Origin: a virus
DNA: 46,529 nt
Virus record (IMG/VR): IMGVR_UViG_3300010885_083408
Span: 1 to 46,529 of that record
Strand: one strand, 5' to 3'
The notes under the pieces were generated by a model, which did not search any database, was not told the DNA's origin, and worked only from the letters and a program-made list of their open reading frames with translations. The translations under genes and the position numbers were made by a program. Of this stretch, positions 6,183 through 13,287 are shown in pieces (the stretch's first letter is position 1; the number at the start of each line of letters is the position of its first letter).

Positions 6183-7475
6183 ATGGCAGCAACCAACGAA
6201 CAAGGCATACAGACCGCCGGTGATGTAAAACTTGAAGTCAGCATATCCACGGTACTGGGTGGTGTGGAAACTGATATCCGACAATTCATCGGTGAAGTCA
6301 ATATATTTGAAGATCTTTTCAAAAATGGTCTCTACGGCAACATACTGATTGTTGACGCTGCCAACATAGCCAGCATACTGCCCATTGTCGGCGACGAATA
6401 TCTGGCAGTTAAAATTGAAACTCCAGGCACCGGTGTGTCGATTACACGTACCTTCAAGGTGTATAGTCTCACAGATCGACGCATGATCAAGGACACCAAT
6501 ACACAGACGTTTGTGCTGCATTTTTGCAGTCCAGAATTGTTCATTGATCTGCTGAGCCCCGTGTATGGAACCTATCGTGGCAAGGTCACGGATCTTGTGC
6601 AGCAGATCTGGGATGAAGCAGTTTCCACAGGCAATACTCCGCTGAACATCATAGGCGAGGCCTCCAATGAAATTACCTTTACCAGCCCAGGCTGGAGCCC
6701 CATGCACTGCATAAACTGGCTGGCCACGCATGCCATAGATGCCAATGGCGGCGCACCAAACTTTCTTCTCTATGAAAGCAACAAGGACTACTACTTTGCC
6801 AACATGGACCAGAAAATTAAAAGCGACCCAACTTTTACTGATTACAAGTACATGGCCAACAACCTGACAGCGGACCCAGCTGGCGAAGCCTATGTCAAGG
6901 ACATCAACGCTGAATATCAAAAGGTCGAAGATTTTGAGATCATTGAAACCTTCAATGCCTTCAAGAACAATCAAAATGGTTACTATGCCAATCGGTTAAT
7001 TACCTTTGATATCCAGTCCAAGACTTTTGAAATCTTTGACTATGATCATGTAGCCAGCTACAGTCAGTATAATCACCTGGAAAAGGGCGCGCCCTTCAGA
7101 GACGATACTCTGAGAGCCACGGCAGGTCATATCAGCTTTTACCCTAAACATACAGAGCTGTACACAGGTGTTAAACTCAATGCCAACGACGTGGTTGAAA
7201 AAGTATTGCCGCAGCGTCGCAGCACTATACAGGAGCTGAGCAATTTTAAGATAGTAATTACGGTTCCAGGTCGCACCGACATCGAGGTTGGCACCATCAT
7301 CAATTTTGTCTATCCCGACAATCGTCCCAGAGATGAAACCGATAAATCCAAGGATGGCGGAGACGAATACTATTCAGGACGATATCTGGTCACTGCAATA
7401 CGACACAAAGTAACACTTATAAAGCACATGATGATTATGGAAATTGTCAAGGACAGCTTTCGAAAGGATGCATAA
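6183..7475 (+). CDS. gp27-like baseplate central hub protein
   Basis: This 430-residue protein sits directly before the gp5-type spike. The sequence reads as a tail-hub protein: an N-terminal beta domain with GEVNIFEDLFKNGLYGNILI, a segment TSPGWSPMHCINWLATHAID near residues 165-190, then NFLLYESNKDYYFANMD. The SP..CINWLAT..A...G.PNFL.YES pattern is typical of gp27/gpD-type hub proteins. The C-terminal part PGRTDIEVGTIINFVYP and YYSGRYLVTAIRHKV is the usual hub end. T4 gp27 (391 residues) forms a trimeric ring that links the tube to gp5. Overall similarity to T4 gp27 is weak, so I assign it from the fold pattern and position. The gene starts 2 bases after gp53. Confidence 0.7.
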   Translation: MAATNEQGIQTAGDVKLEVSISTVLGGVETDIRQFIGEVNIFEDLFKNGLYGNILIVDAANIASILPIVGDEYLAVKIETPGTGVSITRTFKVYSLTDRRMIKDTNTQTFVLHFCSPELFIDLLSPVYGTYRGKVTDLVQQIWDEAVSTGNTPLNIIGEASNEITFTSPGWSPMHCINWLATHAIDANGGAPNFLLYESNKDYYFANMDQKIKSDPTFTDYKYMANNLTADPAGEAYVKDINAEYQKVEDFEIIETFNAFKNNQNGYYANRLITFDIQSKTFEIFDYDHVASYSQYNHLEKGAPFRDDTLRATAGHISFYPKHTELYTGVKLNANDVVEKVLPQRRSTIQELSNFKIVITVPGRTDIEVGTIINFVYPDNRPRDETDKSKDGGDEYYSGRYLVTAIRHKVTLIKHMMIMEIVKDSFRKDA

Positions 7476-7478
7476 TAA

Positions 7479-10400
7479 ATGACACCAAATATATTTGGAG
7501 CCGATGGTTTCTTCTGGTGGATTGGCGTGGTGGAGGATCGCGACGATCCATCAAAACTAGGACGTTGCCGCGTACGTATTCTAGGCTATCACATCGACAA
7601 CAAAGAGGTTTTACCCACCGACGATCTGCCCTGGGCAGTGCCACTGCAGCCCATTACCAGTGCCGCGGTCAGCGGCGTAGGACAGACTCCGCTGGGCCCT
7701 GTGCCTGGTACCTGGGTCATGGGTTTCTTTGTAGACGGCAAGGATTGTCAGCAGCCCATGTTCATGGGCACCTTTGCAGCCAGCCCCGAAGAAATAAAAA
7801 AATGTGCGCCACAGAAGAAGAATACTCAGAACTCCGATCCCAACAACAAGGTTGATTCCAACGGCAATCCCGTCAAGGATGAGACTGGTAAAAACATCAA
7901 CAATCCACCCACCACCAATCCTAGTTCTGGCACCATTGGTGCACTGGACGATGCCGACGTGGCCAAGCTGCGCGAAATCATTGGTCAGCGTGAAAGCGGC
8001 GGCAACTACGCCATTGTCAATCAGATTGGTTTTGTGGGCAAATATCAGTTTGGTGCAGCTGCTCTGCAGACCGTGGGCATGGTGGCTGGCACCAAGAAAA
8101 ACTCTGATCTCAACGGCGATGTCTGGAGCGGTAAATATGGCTGCAACAGCATGGCAGACTGGAAGGCCAATAAAAATGGTTGTCAAGATCTGGCCATGAA
8201 CGAACTGCTCAAGAGTAACTACAAGACTCTGGGCAGAATTGGCGTGTTGAATGCTCAGAGCAGCAAGGCCGAGGTGGCTGGGTATTTAACCACCAGTCAT
8301 CTGCTGGGCGCAGGTGGCGCACGCGATCTTAAAAACGGCGTAGTCGGCAAGGATGCCAACGGTACCACGGGTGCCAGCTACTATGCTCTGGGCTCCAAGC
8401 CCTTTGGTGGCACTGGCGACGTCCAAGCAGCCCCGCCGCCGGGCGTGAATACCGTGGCTGGTTCTGGCAATGGCGGTGGTAGATTGAATGATCCAAGCAT
8501 GGGCCACAGTGAACCGTTTGCCGATCCCAATGGCGAGTATCCTGACTGCGACTATGCAGGGCAGGCCGACACCAACAAGCTAGCACGCGGACCAGCGGAT
8601 GCTGATTCAGACCTCAAGGGCACCATTGTTGAGTCCAGAAAAAAGAATGCCACGGAAAATGTTCCGGTTGCCAATGGCGGCAAGCCCTGGAACGAACCAG
8701 CGCCGGCCTACAATGCCAAGTATCCCTACAATCAGGTCACAGAAACCGAGGGAGGCCATGTAGTAGAAATGGACTCTACACCGGGTGCCGAACGCATGAA
8801 CTGGCATCACAAGGCTGGAACCTACGAAGAGATCGATGCCACGGGTACGCGACGCCACAAAGTAGTTGGTGAAAACTATGAAATCATAGTCAAGGACAAT
8901 CACGTATTCATACAGGGAGCCTGCGACGTAACCGTGGCTGGCGCCTGGAGTCTGCTGGTCAAGGATACCGCCAATGTTGAAATTGCCGGTAAAACCACGG
9001 TGAACATCAAGAGCGATGCCACGGTGAACGTCAGCGGCAAGGCCAACATCACGGTCAAAGACGATGCCAGCATCAGTGCCAAGAATCTCAAACTCAGCGC
9101 CCAGCAGGATGTCACTATTTCTGCAGGCAAGAGCCTGAACATGAGCGCAGGTGCCAGTGCCAAGTTTAGTGCCGGTGCCAGCATGAAGATCAATGCTGGC
9201 ACCATGAGCCTGGATGCCGGTAATATTAGCCTCAACGGCGGCGGCATGCTGGGTGGTATTGCTGGCGCCCTGGGCGGTGGCATCCTAGAAGGAGCTCTGG
9301 GTGGTGCTGTCGAAGGACTATCTGGACTTACCGGTCTGGCCGATCTGGCGGGCATAGCAGATCTTACCGAGCTCGGTGATCTAGCAGGACTGGACATTGG
9401 TGCACTCAGCGATGTGGCTGGCTTTGACCTAGGACAACTGGGCGAGTTAACTGGTCTGGACATTGGCAGTCTGGGCGATCTGGCCGGCGTCAATCTTGGC
9501 AGCATAAACATGGCCGATATTTCAAGTCTGACCAAGCTAGACATAGGCAGCATTGGTAAACTGGCCGGTGCTGCTGGTCTGGACATTCCGGGTCTGGACA
9601 AGCTAGGTAGTCTCAGTGGAGCCAGTTTAACTGCGGCACTTCAGGGCGAGCTAGGCGACAGTCTCAAGGGACTGAGTCTCAGCAGTTTTGATGGCCTCAA
9701 CATCAGCAAGCTGGGCGACATAGCCGGAGTTGATGTCAAGAACTTGACCAGCCTGGTGGGCATCAAGGATCTAGCCAACATCAGCAATCTCAACAACATA
9801 GGCAACCAGCTGGGTCTGGAAAATGTACTGAATGCCACGAGCCTGGAAGGACTGAACATCGGCAAACTTAACCTGCCCAGTTTCAATCCAGCCAACATAG
9901 CCAGCTTTAGTCCACAGAGTCTGCTGGGCGGCACCGACTTCATCAAGTCTGGACTGGCCAATGGAACCTTCAGCACGTCGGAGATCAATCTGGGCAACAA
10001 CCTGGTCAACAAGGCCACGGCCAGTCTGGGCGGATCGCTGGGGTCAACGCTGGGCGGGCTGGTGGGCAGCATTGCCGGCGGCAAGGGCATCAACCCCAGT
10101 CAGTTGACAGGACAGATTACCAGTGCATTGTCCGGAGGCAAGAGTCTGAACAGCGTGCTCAGCGGAGTTTTGGGCAGCAACGCCAGCGTGGGCAATGTCC
10201 TGAACCAGCTAACCGGCAAAACAGAGAATGGCGTAAGTTTTGATCTGACACCCGTCAACAGTCTGGTTCAAGCCAAGCCTACCTACAACGAGTTTGTGGG
10301 TTTTACCGACTTCCCGCCCGCGCTCAAGGTCAGCAAGTACTTTAGTCTGGGCAACCTCACCAGTCTTGTGGGCGAGCCTAGCCTGCAGAACAAACTAGTG

Positions 10401-10802
10401 GCACAGCTGGGCATGAACAAGGCCGACATAGCCGGCAACCTCAAGGATCTGGGCATCAATGTACTGGATCCAGTCAAGGAAAAATATCCACACATGCAGG
10501 TCATGACTGGATTTGTGCAGGGTCAGGAAGACAATCCATTCTCCAAGGGACAGGCAGTTAACCTGCAGTTCTTTGGTGCCAACACCACGGACTATTATAA
10601 CTATGCCACCTGGATCAAGAACAACGTGGCCTATGATCAGATGATCTTGAACTACAAGACCACGGGCGATCAGCATCCCTGGATCTACCTGAGCTTCAAT
10701 CCCGATGGCAATCGTGCAGCCAACGCACCCGACAAGGTTGTAACCTGCATGAACAACACCAAGGTCCTGGATGGTCTCATGGACATAGCGGCTCTGACAT
10801 AA
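7479..10802 (+). CDS. 5: gp5-type baseplate hub/spike with peptidoglycan hydrolase domain and extended C-terminus
   Basis: At 1107 residues it is about twice T4 gp5 (575). Residues 1-110 are the OB-fold collar (GFFWWIGVVEDRDDPSKLGR; GTWVMGFFVDG). Residues about 155-300 are a lytic domain with E172 in IIGQRESGGNYAIVNQIGF and GKYQFGAAAL, resembling transglycosylase-like phage enzymes rather than T4 lysozyme. Residues about 470-590 are the triple-stranded beta-helix spike (short VNIKSDATVNVSGKANITV-type repeats). Residues 620-674 are five 11-residue Leu/Gly/Asp repeats, followed by a degenerate Leu-rich region to about 920. Residues about 926-1107 look like an M15 peptidase-like fold lacking its metal ligands. 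It acts at the tail tip to pierce the envelope and cut the wall. PAAR, encoded at 12599, would cap the spike. Confidence 0.85.
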   Translation: MTPNIFGADGFFWWIGVVEDRDDPSKLGRCRVRILGYHIDNKEVLPTDDLPWAVPLQPITSAAVSGVGQTPLGPVPGTWVMGFFVDGKDCQQPMFMGTFAASPEEIKKCAPQKKNTQNSDPNNKVDSNGNPVKDETGKNINNPPTTNPSSGTIGALDDADVAKLREIIGQRESGGNYAIVNQIGFVGKYQFGAAALQTVGMVAGTKKNSDLNGDVWSGKYGCNSMADWKANKNGCQDLAMNELLKSNYKTLGRIGVLNAQSSKAEVAGYLTTSHLLGAGGARDLKNGVVGKDANGTTGASYYALGSKPFGGTGDVQAAPPPGVNTVAGSGNGGGRLNDPSMGHSEPFADPNGEYPDCDYAGQADTNKLARGPADADSDLKGTIVESRKKNATENVPVANGGKPWNEPAPAYNAKYPYNQVTETEGGHVVEMDSTPGAERMNWHHKAGTYEEIDATGTRRHKVVGENYEIIVKDNHVFIQGACDVTVAGAWSLLVKDTANVEIAGKTTVNIKSDATVNVSGKANITVKDDASISAKNLKLSAQQDVTISAGKSLNMSAGASAKFSAGASMKINAGTMSLDAGNISLNGGGMLGGIAGALGGGILEGALGGAVEGLSGLTGLADLAGIADLTELGDLAGLDIGALSDVAGFDLGQLGELTGLDIGSLGDLAGVNLGSINMADISSLTKLDIGSIGKLAGAAGLDIPGLDKLGSLSGASLTAALQGELGDSLKGLSLSSFDGLNISKLGDIAGVDVKNLTSLVGIKDLANISNLNNIGNQLGLENVLNATSLEGLNIGKLNLPSFNPANIASFSPQSLLGGTDFIKSGLANGTFSTSEINLGNNLVNKATASLGGSLGSTLGGLVGSIAGGKGINPSQLTGQITSALSGGKSLNSVLSGVLGSNASVGNVLNQLTGKTENGVSFDLTPVNSLVQAKPTYNEFVGFTDFPPALKVSKYFSLGNLTSLVGEPSLQNKLVAQLGMNKADIAGNLKDLGINVLDPVKEKYPHMQVMTGFVQGQEDNPFSKGQAVNLQFFGANTTDYYNYATWIKNNVAYDQMILNYKTTGDQHPWIYLSFNPDGNRAANAPDKVVTCMNNTKVLDGLMDIAALT
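9336..9500 (+). repeat. Five tandem 11-residue repeats inside the gp5-type spike gene
   Basis: Residues 620-674 read as LADLAGIADLT, ELGDLAGLDIG, ALSDVAGFDLG, QLGELTGLDIG and SLGDLAGVNLG. The consensus is xLGDLAGxDxG, with degenerate copies continuing for some 250 residues. The repeat is clearer in protein than in DNA, which suggests an old expansion under structural selection. Confidence 0.75.
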
Positions 10803-10803
10803 C

Positions 10804-11850
10804 ATGGCAACCAGCAGCGATTCAAACTATAAACTAGACATTCCAGCCACGGGTTCGCTGGATTGGATTTTTGGTCTGGGCTTGGAAAACAGTGATCTGG
10901 ACACAGTGTATCACTACACGGACTTTGCACAGAAGGTGCAAATACTAAAACTTGATAGCATAGGCATGGACGGCCCAGTCTATGTACCATTAACCAGCAC
11001 AGCGGTCACGGTAAGTTCATTTACCGTGAGCTACAACACCACTACCTATCGCAGCTGGACCAGCAGTCAGGCCATCTGGGTCACTGGGTCAACCGCATCC
11101 GCCAATGCCAGCATAACCTTTGGGGGACAACACCAGGGCGTGTTTCAAAGAAATCAGTGGTTTGTGCGTAATTCAGAATTTGATTTCAAACGCAACTACA
11201 CCAACAAGGATACTGACGACAGTGAATTTCGTGGCAACTATGAAGTCTCGGCAGAATACATCACCGTAAAGAAAAGCCGAGACGAAATACGCAATGCCTT
11301 GCCCGATGGTTATTATCAGGCCTTCAAGTTTATTCCAGATCGCACTACTCTGACCAGCATCACCATCACAGTAAGAATGCGACTGGGCACAGGATCTGGC
11401 AGCACAGGTTTGACGGTATCGGCCACGCAGACAGTGCGCAACGACTGGCAAAAAATGCTCAAAGAAGTTCGCGACTTTATCTACGAGGGCAAGGGCGAGC
11501 TTCGTACCACACAGTACAATCAGGGTGGAACTTTGACCGATGTTCTGGTAAGTTCCCTGGCAGTCACCAACACTGCCACCGCTGGCAGCGGCGCCACCAT
11601 AACCGTGTATACAACTAAAAATCACAGCATACAGGTTGGCAACGTATTAAATGTCACGGTCACCAGTGTTGGCACAGGACACAGCCTGGCTCAGGGACAG
11701 TTCAATGTTATATCCGTGCCTACAACCACGAGTTTTACCTATACTGTGACCAGCGTTGGAACCATAACGGTTACTTCGTCTACTCCGCTCCGAGCCAAGA
11801 TCAAGTATCTGGGGCTGGAGACCAACACCATAAATGTACCTAGATTCTAA
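10804..11850 (+). CDS. Virion structural protein of unknown function
   Basis: I do not recognise this 348-residue protein. It begins MATSSDSNYKLDIPATGSLD and is rich in Thr, Ser and Val, with a predicted all-beta character and no signal peptide or membrane segment. The C-terminal 100 residues contain a beta module with TTKNHSIQVGNVLNVTV and NVISVPTTTSFTYTV. The same pattern (H..x.G...V, then VPTTT.FTY) recurs in the 973-residue protein at 41519, so it is probably a virion surface module. It starts one base after the gp5-type gene and is followed after 11 bases by the HNH gene, so it is likely made with the hub. A hub- or wedge-associated appendage is plausible but unproven. Confidence 0.75.
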   Translation: MATSSDSNYKLDIPATGSLDWIFGLGLENSDLDTVYHYTDFAQKVQILKLDSIGMDGPVYVPLTSTAVTVSSFTVSYNTTTYRSWTSSQAIWVTGSTASANASITFGGQHQGVFQRNQWFVRNSEFDFKRNYTNKDTDDSEFRGNYEVSAEYITVKKSRDEIRNALPDGYYQAFKFIPDRTTLTSITITVRMRLGTGSGSTGLTVSATQTVRNDWQKMLKEVRDFIYEGKGELRTTQYNQGGTLTDVLVSSLAVTNTATAGSGATITVYTTKNHSIQVGNVLNVTVTSVGTGHSLAQGQFNVISVPTTTSFTYTVTSVGTITVTSSTPLRAKIKYLGLETNTINVPRF

Positions 11851-11861
11851 AGGAAGAAAAA

Positions 11862-12236
11862 ATGATTAAAAAAATAAAAACAACCGCGGCTCGAGATAAA
11901 CATGTAGGCCATGGCATGGAACGAAGCCCTAAATGGCCATATGTGCAGAAGCTGCATCTTAAACTAGAGCCAGTGTGCGCAGCCTGCGGATCTACCAAGC
12001 AACTGCAGGTGCATCACAAGAAACCATTTCATCTATTTCCAGAACTGGAATTGGATCTTCACAATCTGATTACTCTGTGCATGGATGAAAAAGATTGTCA
12101 CATCAACATTGGACATGGAGATAACTTCAAACACTACAATCCAGATGTGGCCGAGGACGCAGCAAAAGTTAAAGCAGATCAGACCCTGTTTGAATCCGTG
12201 GCAGCTGCTGCGAAAAAGAAAAGACTAATAGCCTAA
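11862..12236 (+). CDS. HNH endonuclease
   Basis: This 124-residue protein has the HNH beta-beta-alpha metal fold: C39-x2-C42, H51-H52 in the LQVHHKKPFHL motif, N68 in LHNLITLC, and C73, C79 and H80 followed by H85 (CHINIGHG). The Cys pairs would hold a structural zinc and the His/Asn residues the catalytic metal. A basic N-terminus (MIKKIKTTAARDK) could bind DNA. The start has AAGGAAG ahead of it. Freestanding HNH enzymes in phages are either homing enzymes or packaging helpers. Here it sits between tail genes with no intron or split gene beside it, so I cannot tell which. It has no nicking partner domain, and its length is normal for a single-domain enzyme. Confidence 0.88.
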   Translation: MIKKIKTTAARDKHVGHGMERSPKWPYVQKLHLKLEPVCAACGSTKQLQVHHKKPFHLFPELELDLHNLITLCMDEKDCHINIGHGDNFKHYNPDVAEDAAKVKADQTLFESVAAAAKKKRLIA

Positions 12237-12250
12237 CCTAGGAGACTAAA

Positions 12251-12595
12251 ATGGCCGAAGAACAAAAACAAAATGAAAAAGGTGCATTTATAGAGAAACT
12301 ATTGTTTGCTCTACTACCATTGCTGATTGGTAGCACGGGATATTTGATCAGTGCTCTGGGAGCTCTGCAACACGACGTTACTATCTTGAATCAGAAAGTA
12401 AGTCTGGTGGTAACAACCGATAACAAGCAGGCCAGCAACACAGGTGCAGAACTTGCTCGTGAAAAACTGCGTCAGGATCTGGAAAAAGAAATTCAAAAGA
12501 ACCGTGATAGTATCATAGAAAACCGTCAGCACATTGCTATCATTGAAGACAGAATGGGCATGGGTGCCAAGAAGATTAGCCCAATAAAGGAGTAA
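12251..12595 (+). CDS. Small membrane protein with coiled coil, holin- or spanin-like
   Basis: This 114-residue protein has a charged N-terminus, one strong membrane segment at about residues 14-38 (LLFALLPLLIGSTGYLISAL), then a long amphipathic helix with heptad-like Glu/Lys/Arg spacing from about residue 62 to 100 (ELAREKLRQDLEKEIQKNRD). Such N-in, single-span proteins with a periplasmic coiled coil occur among phage holin-like and inner-spanin-like proteins. No lipoprotein partner is visible. AGGAGA lies nine bases upstream of the ATG. It lies between the HNH and PAAR genes, so a tail-related membrane contact role is also possible. I do not recognise a named family. Confidence 0.6.
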   Translation: MAEEQKQNEKGAFIEKLLFALLPLLIGSTGYLISALGALQHDVTILNQKVSLVVTTDNKQASNTGAELAREKLRQDLEKEIQKNRDSIIENRQHIAIIEDRMGMGAKKISPIKE

Positions 12596-12598
12596 GAC

Positions 12599-12889
12599 AT
12601 GGCAGCAGCAGCACGCGCAGGAGATATTTGTTCGGGACACATATGTTTTCCACCGCGATCCGGTGTGACTACCTGCGGCAATGTTCAGATCAACGGACGA
12701 CCTCCGCATCTCATGGGCGACTTCTGGAACTTTCATTGCTGCCCTAAAATGGGCTGCCATCCTGGCGTGGTTGCTGGCGGATCCAGTACGGTGTTTATCA
12801 ACGGCCGGCCTGCTGCGCGCATGGGCGACAGCGTAGGATGTGGATCTATTATTGCCATGGGCAGTTCAAACGTGTTCATAGGTGGATAA
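12599..12889 (+). CDS. PAAR-domain tail spike tip protein
   Basis: This 96-residue protein begins MAAAARAGDICSGHICFPPR. It shows PAAR-type repeats: GDICSGH near the start, a central VQINGRPPHLMGD, then VFINGRPAARMGDSVGCGSI and a final SSNVFIGG. His and Cys residues at the strand turns (H14, H37, H49, C51, C52, H58) could bind a metal at the cone tip. PAAR proteins form a sharp cap on gp5/VgrG spikes; the T4 counterpart is gp5.4 (97 residues), so length agrees. The partner spike is the gp5-type protein encoded at 7479. AAGGAG lies upstream in the stop region of the preceding gene. The stop codon lies inside the late promoter octamer for gp25. Confidence 0.88.
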   Translation: MAAAARAGDICSGHICFPPRSGVTTCGNVQINGRPPHLMGDFWNFHCCPKMGCHPGVVAGGSSTVFINGRPAARMGDSVGCGSIIAMGSSNVFIGG

Positions 12890-12892
12890 ATA
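12885..12892 (+). promoter_or_regulatory. T4-type late promoter octamer GATAAATA ahead of gp25
   Basis: GATAAATA overlaps the PAAR stop codon and ends exactly five bases before the gp25 ATG at 12898. With T4 late promoter spacing the transcript would start on or beside the A of the ATG, which gives a leaderless mRNA. Chance occurrence at an A/T-rich gene junction remains possible. Confidence 0.45.
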
Positions 12893-12897
12893 AAGAT

Positions 12898-13287
12898 ATG
12901 ACCAGAGCAACAGTAACCTACGTAGATCTAGATGCAGCCTTCGGCATCAACCCGCGCACTCGCGATGTCGCCACGAAAACTGGTGACAACGCCATACGCG
13001 GTGCCCTGCGCAATCTAATCAACACCAAGCACTACGAACGACCCTTTCAGCCCAATCTGGGTTGTCAGATTCATAATTTATTGTTTGACAACATGGACGC
13101 GCTCACCACCATCACGGCTGAACGCACAATTCGAGACAGCATCAACAAGCACGAACCCCGAGTCGAATTACTGGATGTATCGGTCACCACCATGGATCAA
13201 AATGATCTAAATATATCCATAACCTACAAAATACGCAACACCAATCAGGTTTCGAATTTTACTACTCAATTTACTAGGATCAGATAA
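12898..13287 (+). CDS. 25: gp25 baseplate wedge subunit
   Basis: This 129-residue protein starts MTRATVTYVDLDAAFGINPR; the upstream in-frame start at 12838 lies inside the PAAR gene and is rejected. It matches T4 gp25 (132 residues), a widely conserved contractile-tail wedge protein found also as TssE. Family features are the early DLDAAFGINP...RDVATK, then IRGALRNLINTKHYERPFQP near residues 32-51, the NLGCQIHNLLFDN segment, and the C-terminal ELLDVSVTTMDQNDLNISIT strand pair. gp25 starts sheath assembly from the wedge and pairs with gp6. Its last base overlaps the gp6 ATG (stop TAA, start ATG shared as TAATG). Confidence 0.93.
   Translation: MTRATVTYVDLDAAFGINPRTRDVATKTGDNAIRGALRNLINTKHYERPFQPNLGCQIHNLLFDNMDALTTITAERTIRDSINKHEPRVELLDVSVTTMDQNDLNISITYKIRNTNQVSNFTTQFTRIR

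Noticed and set aside
8900-9601. Antisense ORF of 233 codons opposite the spike region of the gp5-type gene
   Set aside because: Its Pro/Ser/Leu-rich repeats mirror the repeats of the gp5-type gene on the other strand.
11862-12236. HNH gene as part of an intron or intein
   Set aside because: Both neighbouring genes are complete with own starts and stops, and no split exon or splicing motif is visible.
12838-12897. Upstream extension of gp25 to an earlier start
   Set aside because: The extension lies inside the PAAR gene and adds residues unlike any gp25; the ATG at 12898 gives the family length.
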